Translations under genes and position numbers: made by a program
Shown here: one piece after another, positions 45,266 through 55,438 of the stretch
Layout: each line of letters begins with the position of its first letter
How positions within the stretch are numbered: position 1 is the stretch's first letter
Assembly (NCBI RefSeq): GCF_963665355.1
Contig: NZ_OY762229.1
Location: 310,001-374,000 of the forward strand
Reading direction: 5' to 3'
Source of the DNA: an uncultured Desulfobacter sp.
Lineage (GTDB): Bacteria; Desulfobacterota; Desulfobacteria; Desulfobacterales; Desulfobacteraceae
DNA: 64,000 nucleotides
Notes under the pieces: model-generated
Databases searched by the model: none
What the model saw: the letters and a program-made list of their open reading frames with translations, nothing else
What the model was told of the DNA's origin: nothing

Positions 45266-46627
45266 ATGATTCCATTCAAAAAGCGTTGCTTTAGAATTTC
45301 AACAATTCGAATTTTAATCGTAATAATTGCTCTGACTGCCGGCAATGCATTCGGAAAGCCGGTAACGTTCACTGAAACATATATTTATCAGGTAGGTGAT
45401 GCGGACAGCAAACTGTCATGCCGGGCTGTATCATTACAACAAGCAAAACGTCTTCTTTTAGAAAAATTAGGTACTTACATTAAAAGTAATACAGAAATAA
45501 AAGAGTTCCAGTTAACTAAAGATGAAATCATTAGTATTTCAGGCGGAATTGTTCAAACCGAGATCCTGGATGAAAAATGGGACGGTGTGCAATATAAGCT
45601 TACCGCGAAGTTAACCGCTGATACGGAACAAATAAGCGAATCCATAGATAAAATAAAAGGTGATACGCAAAAAAGGCATGAGCTGCTTGAATTAAAAGCA
45701 GACATCGATATGCTTTTGAAAGAAGTTGATGCTTTAAAAAAAGAACTGCCAAAATCAAATGACGACAAGCAACAAAAAAAATATCGCCAAACCATAAAAA
45801 AACTTACCGCCGCTAACTGGCTCCAGGACGGTGAATCCTATGTTTTTAATCAGAATTTTGCCGAAGCGATAAACGCGTTTGAAAAAAGCATCGATGAAGA
45901 TCCTACCAATGTAAGAGCCTATTACGGAATCGGGTTTGCCTATACAGCGGCTTCAAACAGCGATATCCAAATGCTGAATAAAGCCATAGATTATTACAGA
46001 AAAGGATTACGTATCGATCCTGGTTTTACGAAGATTCGAGATAACCTTGTCGCAGTCATCGGCAGTATCGGCAATATTTTTGCTCAAAAAAAGAACTATA
46101 AGGAAGCGATCACCCATTTTACACATGCAATTGAAGCCGGCGAGGGCCGATCAAAAGCCGGACCTAAAAAAAGATCGACGTCCTATTATAATCGAGCCCT
46201 GGCATACACGTATACCAAAGATTTCCAAAAGGCTTTTGCGGATTGTAATCAGGCTATAAAAATACGACCGGAATATGCTGATCCCTACATGCAGAAAGCC
46301 AGAATTTATAGCCAGTCGGACCCGAATTGGCGTTTGAATCCGGACGTCAAAAAACATGTTATGAATGCCGCAGCGCTCGGAAATAAAGATGCACAAAAGT
46401 TTTGTAATCAGAACAAGCTGAACTGGAAACATATTCAAAAGCTAATTGCACCGGCTTTTGCCCAACAGAAAAATCCCGACGCCGCCAGATCCGTGCAAGA
46501 GTTTTTAAGTTCAATCGCATTTCCCTGGCAAAGAATAGGTGAAATCATTAAAACCGCGATTGACGGTGATACAGACGCTCAAAAATTTCTTGATGGCATT
46601 AATGTCCCCTGGAAGAATTTTTCTTAG
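45266..46627 (+). CDS. Exported TPR-repeat protein
   Basis: A 453-residue protein. A signal peptide is at about residues 10-30 (IRILIVIIALTAGNAFG). The region up to about 130 is beta-rich, with TFTETYIYQVGDADSKLSCRAV, resembling a domain seen in other bacterial exported proteins. A coiled coil follows (about 130-175). TPR units run from about 190 to 375 (AEAINAFEKSIDEDPTNVRAY and AFADCNQAIKIRPEYADPY). The last 80 residues are Trp- and Ala-rich repeats (LNWKHIQKLIAPAFAQ and FPWQRIGEIIKTAIDGDTDA). A protein-interaction role in the periplasm is likely. ATG 45266 precedes the signal peptide; the longer frame runs into the insertion sequence. Confidence 0.75.
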   Translation: MIPFKKRCFRISTIRILIVIIALTAGNAFGKPVTFTETYIYQVGDADSKLSCRAVSLQQAKRLLLEKLGTYIKSNTEIKEFQLTKDEIISISGGIVQTEILDEKWDGVQYKLTAKLTADTEQISESIDKIKGDTQKRHELLELKADIDMLLKEVDALKKELPKSNDDKQQKKYRQTIKKLTAANWLQDGESYVFNQNFAEAINAFEKSIDEDPTNVRAYYGIGFAYTAASNSDIQMLNKAIDYYRKGLRIDPGFTKIRDNLVAVIGSIGNIFAQKKNYKEAITHFTHAIEAGEGRSKAGPKKRSTSYYNRALAYTYTKDFQKAFADCNQAIKIRPEYADPYMQKARIYSQSDPNWRLNPDVKKHVMNAAALGNKDAQKFCNQNKLNWKHIQKLIAPAFAQQKNPDAARSVQEFLSSIAFPWQRIGEIIKTAIDGDTDAQKFLDGINVPWKNFS

Positions 46628-46924
46628 TGAATTCGAAAATGGATATTGATAACAATACGGTCACCATTAAACAACACTTTGGAGCTCGTTAACTCGTCCA
46701 AGTGCGGCTACCTTGTCGGCGATGGACTGAATAGAAACCCCTTCTGTTAAGGTAATCAAAGAAAATGGCAACTCCGTGATCAACACTGTCCTGCATTGTT
46801 GCTAAAATGCATCGGTGACAGATATTTTCCTAATGCTCACATCCCTTCACTGAGAATTGCTGGTTCAAACACGAAGGGGAGAATAAGCCTGTGTAGAAAA
46901 GGATAGCTTTGAAGTGTATACCGG

Positions 46925-47713
46925 CTACAAAATTTTGAAAAACAGATGATCGCCCATAAGTTTTGACACCACCCCTTTTTTGCCGCTGACTGGACGTCGC
47001 CTCTCCAATGGAATTTCATCGCGCCTAAGACACATGTGTGCCGGCAGCAAGTATCGAAAATCCATTCCTGCCAGATATTCGCCGGAACGGATCTGTTCTG
47101 CTCTATCATGAAAAACGGGAACCAACCCTGCAACATGAGGTGTCAGCAACGATAATGCACATCCGGAAAACAGAGATCCTGTTTCCCGGTGCAGGTATGC
47201 CATATGTCCGGGAGTATGCCCCGGGGTATCTATGGCCGTAATGCCGTATTTTTGGTGAAGAATTTCACACCCGGCAGTATTCAGAGGGCAGAATCGCGCG
47301 TTGGAGGAATTGGGCAGTCGCCCCGGACCATGGAGAACGGGCAGTTGCAGGAAGGGATGAAACCGCAGAAGATGAAAACTCTGATCCTTTAACAAAGGCA
47401 GATCTGCTTCACCTATAAAAATATCCAGGCTTTGGTTCGCACCCAAAAACGCTGTGATCCCGGCCAAACCGCCGGTATGGTCTCCGTGCCAATGGGTAAG
47501 GCAGATGGCTTTGATTGTTTCCGGTTCAAACCCGGCGGCCTTGATTGACTTCAGAATCCTATCTGCGCTGCCATAACTCCCGGTATCGAAGAGGATAAGA
47601 CCTGTATCTGTTTTCAATACAAACACATGAGTAGGGATTATCGGTACTCTAAACAAGAAATCCGTTTTTATGGCTATCACCGTTTCTGAAATCCGCTGAA
47701 AATTAATTTTCAT
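46925..47713 (-). CDS. Metallo-beta-lactamase-fold hydrolase
   Basis: A 262-residue protein. The metal-binding motif CLTHWHGDHTGGLAG (HxHxDH) is near residue 80, IDTPGHTPGHMAYL near residue 165 holds a further His, FSGCALSLL provides the Asp/Cys region, and a C-terminal LLPAHM has the last His. Many such proteins are thioesterases, lactonases or glyoxalase-like enzymes; the substrate is unknown. ATG 47713 is used; a TTG five codons upstream is in frame. The 297 bp to its left hold no convincing gene. Confidence 0.85.
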   Translation of the reverse strand: MKINFQRISETVIAIKTDFLFRVPIIPTHVFVLKTDTGLILFDTGSYGSADRILKSIKAAGFEPETIKAICLTHWHGDHTGGLAGITAFLGANQSLDIFIGEADLPLLKDQSFHLLRFHPFLQLPVLHGPGRLPNSSNARFCPLNTAGCEILHQKYGITAIDTPGHTPGHMAYLHRETGSLFSGCALSLLTPHVAGLVPVFHDRAEQIRSGEYLAGMDFRYLLPAHMCLRRDEIPLERRRPVSGKKGVVSKLMGDHLFFKIL

Positions 47714-47796
47714 ATCCACCCTGATCAAATTATTGTTTTCGACATTTTTTAATAATTAGGAACAAAAGCGTGTAGACCTCTGCCGTCTCTTTGTCC

Positions 47797-49329
47797 TCAC
47801 TTTTTTTTCTTTGGTTTTTCCAGATAATCGACGCCCTCCTCATAGAGGTCCTTGAGCTTGGCCTCGACTGTTTCACACAATGTTTTGAGTACTTTGATAC
47901 GGGCAAAATATTTGTTATTCGCTTCTATCAGGGTCCATGGAGCATAATGCGTGCTGGTCCTGTCCACCATATCAGCAACCGCCAGTTCGTACTGTTCCCA
48001 TTTTTCCCGATTACGCCAGTCTTCTTCTGTGATTTTGAACCGCTTGAAGCTGGTTTGCTCTCTGGCATGAAATCTTTCCAACTGCTCATCTTTAGTGATA
48101 GCCAACCAGAACTTGACCACCACCATGCGATGGCGGGCGATCTGCAACTCAAACTCGTTGATTTCACTGTAGGCCCTCATCCAGTCGGCCTCGGAACAGA
48201 ATTGCTCCACCCGCTCCACCAGCACCCGGCCATACCATGACCGGTCAAATATAGTTACGCGGCCTTTACGGGGCAAATGCCGCCAGAATCTCCAGAGATA
48301 CGGCTGTTCCCTTTCCTCCTCAGAGGGTGCGGCAATGGGTATAATCTGATACCCGCGTGCATCAAGGGCCCCTGTGATACGACGGATGGCCCCGCCCTTC
48401 CCTGCTGCGTCATTACCCTCGAAAACGGCTATAACAGAGGTGTACTTAAACTTTGGGTCCCGGATCAGCAGGTTCAGCTTTCTCTGATATTTTTTTAACT
48501 TTTTCTGGTACTCTTCCTTTGTCAGGGATTGAGTCATATCCAGCGTCTTCAGCACATTGACATTATCAACAGACGGCATTAGAGGAGGAACAGGGGTGTC
48601 CTGGGAAGGCTGTTCATCCTTGTTCAATCGATCCTGAATCGCATTGAGGATCAGCCTGCCGACGGTTATGTTCCGGTAGCGGGCATCAGATCCTTCGATG
48701 ACCATCCAGGGCGCCTCAGCGGTTGAGGTCTGGCGAATGACCTTTTCGTGAACCTTGCGAAACTCGTCATACTTCTTAAAATGATCCCAGTCACGCGAGG
48801 TGACCTTCCAACGGGTTAACGGGTCTTTCTCAAGGGATTGCAGTCGTTTTTTCTGTTCTTCCCGGGAAAGATGAAACCAGAGCTTAATGACAAGGGCCCC
48901 CTCACTGACCAACATCCTTTCTAATTTTATCGCCCGGCCCATGCTCTGTTCCAGATCCGCATCCTTTGTTTTGCCATAGGCCCTGTTCAGCATCGGCCAC
49001 GTATACCACGACCCTAGAAAAACACCAATTTTACCTTTTGGCGGCAAGGCTCTCCAGAACCGCCACATCATAGGACGATCCAGTTCCTCGTCCGAGGGTT
49101 CTCCCATGCCGTGGGTTTGAATAAAGCGGGGATCCATCCATTCGTTTAACAAATTCACTGTGGCACCGCGCCCGGCACCGTCCAATCCGCCCACCAGAAC
49201 AATAACCTGAAAAGCACGGGATTCGTTCAATTCCAACTGTGCATTGAGAAGTTTCTCACGCAGGACAGGTTCTTCTTTTTTGTAATCGGATTTGGATATC
49301 TTATGTCCCAACTCGGCAGATTCAAACAT
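47797..49329 (-). CDS. pap: Polyphosphate:AMP phosphotransferase (two-domain PPK2)
   Basis: A 510-residue protein made of two PPK2 domains, the arrangement of class II PPK2 enzymes that use polyphosphate to turn AMP into ADP. The N-terminal half has GGLDGAGRGATVNLLNEWMD and FLGSWYTWPML. The C-terminal half has EGNDAAGKGGAIRRITGALDAR, FWRHLPRKGRVTIFDRSWYGRV and the lid region. The C-terminal copy keeps the fuller Walker A (AAGKGG) and is the likely catalytic one. AAGGAG precedes the ATG. Confidence 0.93.
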   Translation of the reverse strand: MFESAELGHKISKSDYKKEEPVLREKLLNAQLELNESRAFQVIVLVGGLDGAGRGATVNLLNEWMDPRFIQTHGMGEPSDEELDRPMMWRFWRALPPKGKIGVFLGSWYTWPMLNRAYGKTKDADLEQSMGRAIKLERMLVSEGALVIKLWFHLSREEQKKRLQSLEKDPLTRWKVTSRDWDHFKKYDEFRKVHEKVIRQTSTAEAPWMVIEGSDARYRNITVGRLILNAIQDRLNKDEQPSQDTPVPPLMPSVDNVNVLKTLDMTQSLTKEEYQKKLKKYQRKLNLLIRDPKFKYTSVIAVFEGNDAAGKGGAIRRITGALDARGYQIIPIAAPSEEEREQPYLWRFWRHLPRKGRVTIFDRSWYGRVLVERVEQFCSEADWMRAYSEINEFELQIARHRMVVVKFWLAITKDEQLERFHAREQTSFKRFKITEEDWRNREKWEQYELAVADMVDRTSTHYAPWTLIEANNKYFARIKVLKTLCETVEAKLKDLYEEGVDYLEKPKKKK

Positions 49330-49450
49330 ACAGTTTCTCCTTTATGGCTGTTGAATCTCAATTATTTCATACAAAGTTATTTTTGTCATTATCAGGCATT
49401 GGTTACAGCAATTAAAGGGAATGCCGCCTGATACATTGGTGATCTGACCG

Positions 49451-51160
49451 TTATTCCCAATCTATCTTTTCTTCTTTTATGAGCTTCAGGCAGGCATCCA
49501 CGGAAGGGGCATGGAATCGAATTCCCCGGCCGCTCTGTATCTCCTCCAGTGCGGCTTCCATACCCAGAGACGGTCTGTAGGGGCGGTGGGAGGATATGGC
49601 CTCCACCACATCGGCCACGGTCAGTATTTTCGCTTCAAGAAGAATTTGCTCATCGGTGAGATTTCTGGGATAACCCGAACCGTCAAGATATTCGTGGTGC
49701 TGGTATACGATTTCCGCAACCGGCCATGGGAATTTAATGTTTTTCAAAATATCGTACCCGGCCAGGGCATGGCATTTGATGATTTCGTGCTCCTGGTAGG
49801 ACAAAAGGGTCGGTTTGGACAAAAATTCCGATGGCAGGGCAATTTTGCCGATGTCATGCAGAAGTGCGGCAAAGTGAAGTCCTTCAATCTGATGATCTGA
49901 AAGTCCCAGTTCCCGGGCAATGGCACAGGCCAACCGGTCAACCCGTGTCTGATGGCCGGCCGTGTAGGGATCACGCTTTTCCTCGGCAGAGGCCAATGAC
50001 TTCACAGTCTCCTCAAGGTTTGCATGCAGGACGTCTCGGCTCTCCTGAAGGGCTTCCATGGCCATTTTACGCTCCGTGATGTCCCGGGTTACCCCTCTGT
50101 ACCCCAAAAGCCCGCCGTCTTCTGAAAAAACCGGGACTGCATTGTTTTCAACAACCACATTCTGGCCGTTTTTTTTCCGGCATGTGGTCTCAAACCCCTT
50201 AAATGATTTTTGACTGCCAAGCAGATTGTTGAAGGTTTCCTGATACCGGCCCTTCAAATTAATGGGCACAAAATCCATGATGGTCTTGTGCATTGTTTCT
50301 TCCGAGGAAAAACCCAGCAGCTCCTCCACCCTGGGGCTTGAATAGGTATACCGACCCTTTCCATCGCTTTCCCATATCCAGTCGCTGGTGTTTTCCAGAA
50401 GACTGCGAAAGCGCTCTTTGCTTTCTTTCAGTGATTCATTCAGTTCGTTGCGTTCAATCAAGGTGAGCATCAGTTCGTTGTCGGCCTTCATGGTCTGGCG
50501 GATGGAATATAGGGACAGCATCAGAACGATGCCCAGGATACCAGTGGAAATGGCGATAAACTTATTGCGTATGGCGTTGATTTCATCATAAATGTCATCA
50601 ACATACATACCGGTACCCACAATCCAGCCCCATGGTTGAAACCCTTTTATATAAGACAGTTTGTTTGACATCCTGCTGGGGTCGTCTTTCCATTGCCACT
50701 GATAATTAATATAGCCGGCGCCTTTGCTTGCGACCACCTCGTTAAACCGTAAATAAAGCCTTTTGATGTCCGGATCCTGAATATCCTCGATATCCTTGTT
50801 CACAATATCCGAACGATAGGGGTGCATAATCATCCGTGGCGTCATGTCGGTAATCCAGAAATAATCCTTCTGTTCAGGACCGTACCGGAGTGTACCGATC
50901 CTAAGAAGTGCCCGGTTTTGGGCATCGGACCGGGTTAGTTCCCCGGACAGTTCCCGTTCCCGGTAGTTCTCCACCAGGCTCCAGACTGTTTCGGTCAACT
51001 CGCGGATCATCTCCTTCTTCCTGCTGATAAAACTTTGTTCAATGTGAGGAAGAAACATAATAAACATAGCGATGACATAAAGAACGATCGTCAAAAGTGC
51101 CGGGACTGCAATTCGACGCGAGGTGGTCTTGAACATCTTCTGCATTGCATTTTCCAGCAT
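49451..51160 (-). CDS. Membrane Cache-PAS-HD-GYP signalling protein
   Basis: A 569-residue protein. A membrane helix is at about 18-38. An sCache-type extracytoplasmic domain covers about 45-205 (YFWITDMTPRMIMHPY and GWIVGTGMYVDDIYDEI), then a second helix at about 208-225. A PAS domain covers 250-370 (TSDWIWESDGKGRYTYSSPR). An HD-GYP domain covers about 375-565 with HD in LLHDIGKIALPSEFL and GYP in YLDGSGYPR. HD-GYP domains hydrolyse c-di-GMP. So it probably lowers c-di-GMP in response to an external ligand. Confidence 0.9.
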   Translation of the reverse strand: MLENAMQKMFKTTSRRIAVPALLTIVLYVIAMFIMFLPHIEQSFISRKKEMIRELTETVWSLVENYRERELSGELTRSDAQNRALLRIGTLRYGPEQKDYFWITDMTPRMIMHPYRSDIVNKDIEDIQDPDIKRLYLRFNEVVASKGAGYINYQWQWKDDPSRMSNKLSYIKGFQPWGWIVGTGMYVDDIYDEINAIRNKFIAISTGILGIVLMLSLYSIRQTMKADNELMLTLIERNELNESLKESKERFRSLLENTSDWIWESDGKGRYTYSSPRVEELLGFSSEETMHKTIMDFVPINLKGRYQETFNNLLGSQKSFKGFETTCRKKNGQNVVVENNAVPVFSEDGGLLGYRGVTRDITERKMAMEALQESRDVLHANLEETVKSLASAEEKRDPYTAGHQTRVDRLACAIARELGLSDHQIEGLHFAALLHDIGKIALPSEFLSKPTLLSYQEHEIIKCHALAGYDILKNIKFPWPVAEIVYQHHEYLDGSGYPRNLTDEQILLEAKILTVADVVEAISSHRPYRPSLGMEAALEEIQSGRGIRFHAPSVDACLKLIKEEKIDWE

Positions 51161-51611
51161 ATGACCCGCCCTCCCAAAAAGATGAAATAAAAATAACTAT
51201 TTTAATTTATCATAAATAACGTTTTCATATCTCTACAAGAACGTCAATCTTGCCCATTGATACTAAATTGATGCCAATTTGAATAGAATCACACTCTTTC
51301 CATACCGCCGCTGTCCAATGGCGGTATCTGTATCTTCAATGCAGTCATGGAGGATTGCATTGACCAGAAAGCATCAATTGATCTTATCATTTTCATATCT
51401 GTTTTCAAGTTTAAGAAACAATTGCCTGTATCGACACAGACCCGTTCCACCGGCATAGGCCTGCATATTTCAACAATGGCAATAAAAATTAGAATTTCGA
51501 TGGGAAGAATGTTATTCATTGAAGAATTTTTAACTGATCTAAATCTGTATGGCGGTGAATATGAAAAAATCGAAAGATACGCTGGCAATCGGTAAAGGTG
51601 TTAAATAAAAA
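51161..51611. other. 451-bp stretch without a convincing gene
   Basis: It contains a hairpin ATACCGCC/GGCGGTAT at 51302-51327 with a 10-base loop. A plus-strand open frame at 51347-51595 (82 codons) has poor coding character and no ribosome-binding site; its last residues (LNLYGGEYEKIERY) might be a relic. AAAGGTG near the right end serves the next gene. Confidence 0.45.
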
Positions 51612-52520
51612 ATGCTGACAAACTCTTTTCAACACATACCCGGCATTGGAGCGGCAACAGAAGCACAGTTATGGGGATCCGGACTATTAAACTGGCAGCA
51701 TGTTACACATGATAATACTTTGAAAATTTCACCAAAGCGCCTTGAGACCATTGCCACATACACTAAAGAGTCTTTGGCTCATCTTGAAAACAAAAACCCC
51801 GCCTATTTTGCAGACCTTTTACCGGCAAAGGAACAGTGGCGGTTGTTCAATGAATTCAGGGAATCAACTGCATATATTGATATAGAGACAACGGGCATAG
51901 GGTTGTACGGTTTTGAGATTACAACAATTGCACTCTATGACGGGCAAAATATCCGATATTACATACAGGGCCAGAATCTTGAAGATTTCTTAGAAGACAT
52001 TCAGAATTACAATGTCATAGTCACATACAATGGCAAAACCTTTGACGTGCCGTTCATCGAAGGTCAATTCGGGATCAAGCTGAATCATGCCCATATAGAC
52101 TTGAGATATGTTTTAAAAAGTTTAGGATATTCAGGCGGCCTGAAAGCCTGTGAGAAAGCCCTGGGGCTTGATCGTGGAGATCTGGATGGTGTCGATGGTT
52201 ATTTTGCTGTTTTCTTATGGCATGATTATCAGCAGAACAAAAACCAAAAAGCTTTAGAAACTCTTCTGGCCTATAACATTGAGGATGTCGTTAATCTGGA
52301 GACACTGATGGTCATGGCATATAACATGAAAATCAAGGATACGCCTTTCAGCCGGACCCATGAATTATCGTTACCCAAGGTACCGGAAATTCCATTCAAA
52401 CCGGATCTTAAAACCATAGACCGGATTAAAAGCACTCTGATCAGGACGTTGCCAAATAATAATTTCCATGAAAGGATTCCGAAGGATGGATCAAAAAGAT
52501 ATCCTCAAACACATTTTTAA
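51612..52520 (+). CDS. Ribonuclease H-like exonuclease domain protein (YprB-like)
   Basis: A 302-residue protein. After a small N-terminal helix-hairpin-helix-like region (NSFQHIPGIGAATEAQLWGS) comes a DEDD-type exonuclease fold: AYIDIETTGIGL (first acidic pair), VTYNGKTFDVPFIEGQF near residue 138, and YNIEDVVNLETLM with the last Asp. This fits the predicted 3'-5' exonuclease group named after YprB. A role in DNA or RNA trimming is likely. The PAS-like gene starts inside its last codons. Confidence 0.82.
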   Translation: MLTNSFQHIPGIGAATEAQLWGSGLLNWQHVTHDNTLKISPKRLETIATYTKESLAHLENKNPAYFADLLPAKEQWRLFNEFRESTAYIDIETTGIGLYGFEITTIALYDGQNIRYYIQGQNLEDFLEDIQNYNVIVTYNGKTFDVPFIEGQFGIKLNHAHIDLRYVLKSLGYSGGLKACEKALGLDRGDLDGVDGYFAVFLWHDYQQNKNQKALETLLAYNIEDVVNLETLMVMAYNMKIKDTPFSRTHELSLPKVPEIPFKPDLKTIDRIKSTLIRTLPNNNFHERIPKDGSKRYPQTHF

Positions 52521-52818
52521 CAGTTGGAACAAACCGAAAGTTTTTGTGGGTACGGATCACATAATAAAATATTTGAATACTCCGGCAAAACATCACTATG
52601 CGAAATGGGGTGACATAATGGGGAAAAGCATTTTTCACTGCCACAATGAAAAATCAACCCTGATAATAAAAGAGGCCCTGATCCAACTGGAAAACGGGCA
52701 AGAGGAAGTGTTGCTTGTCAACGATGAAAAACACCGTGTATACATGAGAGGGGTCAAAGATGAAAATGGTGTCCTTGTGGGATACTTTGAAAGATATGAT
52801 CCACCATTGGGCAAGTGA
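52486..52818 (+). CDS. Small single PAS-like domain protein
   Basis: A 110-residue protein, essentially one PAS-like fold: VFVGTDHIIKYLNTPAKHHY is the opening strand and helix, then GKSIFHCHNEKST, and a final RVYMRGVKDENGVLVGYFER strand pair. A conserved-looking HCHN motif could bind a metal or heme. It has no output domain, so it may sense and bind a partner. ATG 52486 has AAAGGA eight bases upstream and overlaps the end of the exonuclease gene by 35 bp, indicating translational coupling. Confidence 0.7.
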   Translation: MDQKDILKHIFNSWNKPKVFVGTDHIIKYLNTPAKHHYAKWGDIMGKSIFHCHNEKSTLIIKEALIQLENGQEEVLLVNDEKHRVYMRGVKDENGVLVGYFERYDPPLGK

Positions 52819-52849
52819 CACAAAAGATACATAGCTTAAGTTGTGACAG

Positions 52850-53665
52850 ATGGGAAATACACGCATCAGAATTTACGGGGACAAAGGGCCGCCGGTGATG
52901 GTCCTGCATGGTGGCCCCGGTGCACCGGGAAGTGCCGCACCCGTCGCCGCGGGTCTGGCCGGTGATTTCAGAGTATTTGAACCCTATCAGCGTGCCGGCG
53001 CAGAAACACCGCTATCTGTTGCTGTTCATATTTTCGATCTTCATGGGGTGATATCCGCCCGATGCGGCGGCCAGCGTCCTGCACTTGTCGGTGAATCATG
53101 GGGGGCAATGCTCGCATTGGCTTATGCGGCCCAGTATCCGGAAACCGTCGGCCCCCTTGTACTTATCGGTTGCGGAACCTTTGACACAGCCTGTCGTGAA
53201 GAGATGATCCGAATAAGGAAACGCAGAATTTCGGACTATATAAAAAACCACCCGGAACATAGTCCCGATCTTTATCTGCCCTTCCAGGAACAGATCATGA
53301 AGTGGCATGAAATGACAGACAATTTCCATTGTGAGGCGGACGCCAACGACAATTTGGAAGCTGAACCCTTTGATATGAGAGCCCATACCGAAACATGGAA
53401 CGATATGATCCGCTGTCAGGAAAAGGGTATATATCCCCAGACATTCACAAATATAAATTTGCCGGTAATCATGCTGCACGGCTCATATGACCCGCATCCG
53501 GGAAAAATGATAAGAGATCAGCTGAAACTATATATCCCCCAATTGGAATATCATGAATTTGAAAAATGCGGGCATTCGCCTTCAAAAGAAATATATGCAA
53601 AAGATGATTTCTTCCAGGTCATGCGTTCCTGGTTGAGAGAAGCGTTAGGCAAATTGCATGCGTAA
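52850..53665 (+). CDS. Alpha/beta hydrolase
   Basis: A 271-residue protein of the alpha/beta hydrolase fold. The oxyanion segment is VLHGGPGAPGSAA near residue 18, the nucleophile elbow is VGESWGAMLALAY near residue 80, and the catalytic His is probably in EKCGHSPSKEI near residue 245. The HGGPG start resembles prolyl-aminopeptidase-type hydrolases. The substrate is unknown. It lies 31 bp after the PAS-like gene. Confidence 0.85.
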   Translation: MGNTRIRIYGDKGPPVMVLHGGPGAPGSAAPVAAGLAGDFRVFEPYQRAGAETPLSVAVHIFDLHGVISARCGGQRPALVGESWGAMLALAYAAQYPETVGPLVLIGCGTFDTACREEMIRIRKRRISDYIKNHPEHSPDLYLPFQEQIMKWHEMTDNFHCEADANDNLEAEPFDMRAHTETWNDMIRCQEKGIYPQTFTNINLPVIMLHGSYDPHPGKMIRDQLKLYIPQLEYHEFEKCGHSPSKEIYAKDDFFQVMRSWLREALGKLHA

Positions 53666-53809
53666 ACCGGTGCTGCACTATGCGGACGCAAACTCATTTT
53701 TCAAAAAACATTTTCTATCATTTTTTTTTATGCGGCTTCTATTTCGGGGTTTTCATGGTTAGGTCTTTATGTTGGAAGAAACGGCACCCCATGGCTTGGC
53801 TGTTTAGGC

Positions 53810-54097
53810 ATGGGCGTAGTTGTTCTGATGATTCGCCATGAATATCTTGCAACTGCCTACCGCATTGACGTTATGGACTGCGGTCTATTGATAGCGTATC
53901 CGGCAAACAAAAGAACCATTGCGTATTCAGATATCTCAAGCATTAAAATGCCTGACTCCTTTCAAAAAGGAGCAAGACATCCAGAAGTATGGGTTATAGT
54001 ACAAAACGATAGAAAACCATATAAATTGAAGCAACTTGGTGTTGATGCGAACACCTTGTTTTTGACCTTGAAAAAAGCTAAGGATACGAAGACATAG
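53810..54097 (+). CDS. Small PH-like protein, N-terminus uncertain
   Basis: A 95-residue reading from ATG 53810. The segment AYRIDVMDCGLLIAYPANKRTIAYSDISSIKM fits a bacterial PH-like (bPH) beta barrel. Upstream, the same frame stays open back to about 53666 and encodes two likely membrane helices (SIIFFYAASISGFSWLGLYVG), but without an ATG and across a nine-T tract. The true protein may be a membrane-anchored PH-like protein that begins earlier, or the gene may have been broken. Function unknown. Confidence 0.45.
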   Translation: MGVVVLMIRHEYLATAYRIDVMDCGLLIAYPANKRTIAYSDISSIKMPDSFQKGARHPEVWVIVQNDRKPYKLKQLGVDANTLFLTLKKAKDTKT

Positions 54098-54112
54098 GTT
54101 CTTCTTTCCATG

Positions 54113-54904
54113 CTATTTAACCTTAGATTTAATGAGCACCTTATCCAGAACTGACGGGGCCCATTTGCTCAGGAACAATCCAATTTTTTCTTTGAGTCCT
54201 GCCGGGAACACATCCCGCTTGCGATGTTCAATCCCGTCCAGGATGACTGCCGCAGTTTGTCCCGGGGTCAACCCGCCTGCCAAGGCTCTATCCATTTTTC
54301 CGTATCGGCTGCCATCTGCCGTAAGCGCATTTACGGAATTTTCCGTTTGTACGAACCCCGGGCTGATAACCATGACATGCACACCCTTTTTCATGATTTC
54401 CAGACGTACGCTGTTCAAATACCCCTGCAAGGCATGTTTGCTGGCATTGTAACCGGATCGTTCCTGGGTGGAATACCGCCCCATCATACTGGAAACTGCC
54501 GCAATATGGCCTTTAGTTTTAATAACATGCTGCAGACCATGTTTAAAAAAATAGAGCATGGAAAAAAAATTGGTTTCCATGATGTCTCGATAAACCTGGA
54601 TGTCGGTTTCCTCAGCCAGGGCACGCATGGAGACCCCTGCATTGTGAATAATGCCATCAAGCCGTCCTGTAGTTGACACGGCCAGTTCAATGGCAGATCT
54701 GCAGTCATCCTCCCTGGTGACATCCCCCTGAAAAACAATTATATTTGGCCCTGCCTGGCTTTTCAAAGCCTCTAATTTTTTCAATGTGCGGGCCATGGAA
54801 ACAACTTTAACCCCTCTTTTGGCCAGCCTGGCGGATACCGCCCGGCCAATCCCAGAGCTCGCGCCTGTAACAACAAAAGTTTTGCCCTTAAAAAATTTGT
54901 TCAT
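54113..54904 (-). CDS. Short-chain dehydrogenase/reductase
   Basis: A 263-residue classical SDR. The cofactor loop is VTGASSGIGRAVSARL (residues 12-27), NNAG is replaced by HNAGVS near residue 88, and the catalytic Ser-Tyr-Lys are in VSSMMGRYSTQERSGYNASKHAL. The substrate is unknown. AAGGAGATATGA precedes the ATG. It converges with the PH-like gene. Confidence 0.88.
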   Translation of the reverse strand: MNKFFKGKTFVVTGASSGIGRAVSARLAKRGVKVVSMARTLKKLEALKSQAGPNIIVFQGDVTREDDCRSAIELAVSTTGRLDGIIHNAGVSMRALAEETDIQVYRDIMETNFFSMLYFFKHGLQHVIKTKGHIAAVSSMMGRYSTQERSGYNASKHALQGYLNSVRLEIMKKGVHVMVISPGFVQTENSVNALTADGSRYGKMDRALAGGLTPGQTAAVILDGIEHRKRDVFPAGLKEKIGLFLSKWAPSVLDKVLIKSKVK

Positions 54905-55438
54905 TCATATCTCCTTTTCACTAAATGCACCATTAGCCGGGATGCTTGCAAATCCAATTCTCCGGGAAGCAGGGAACTAAGACTTTTAATTGTTAACCAT
55001 AGAACTTGTAAAGCAGTATTTTTTTTGCAGTTAATCAACTATTTTATCAAAATTTTAGACCCAAACAGTGGCACGGGTTTAATCTGCTTGATATAGACGG
55101 AACGACCGTCCGGTTAGCCTGGTGGCCGCAATTAGGTCTTCTTTAAATTTTTTGACAAAAAACGTTTTCCTATCCATGTGCACCTGTCATCTTTTTTTAC
55201 ACACTGTCTTCCAATATGATGCTCTTACTTTGTTTCCCGGCCTTCCCCATCTGGGAGGATTTTGCCCAAAACATTATTCATCCAGTCGTTACAGCTTTTC
55301 TTCCCCCAAAATCATTAATGGCATACTTGTTGATAATACAGCTGTTGAACGGGCAAAGTGCCTGCGGGAATAAACCTTTAAATGTTTTTAAGGCAGGTCA
55401 ACTGATGTACAACCTAAATGAGAAGGGAGGCAAAAAAA
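54905..55438. other. 534-bp stretch without a convincing gene
   Basis: A minus-strand open frame at 55079-55177 gives a 32-residue peptide (DRKTFFVKKFKEDLIAATR) that may be a relic. The left part is AT-rich with an 8-T run. The right part carries GGGAGG, which serves the gene at 55439. Confidence 0.45.
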
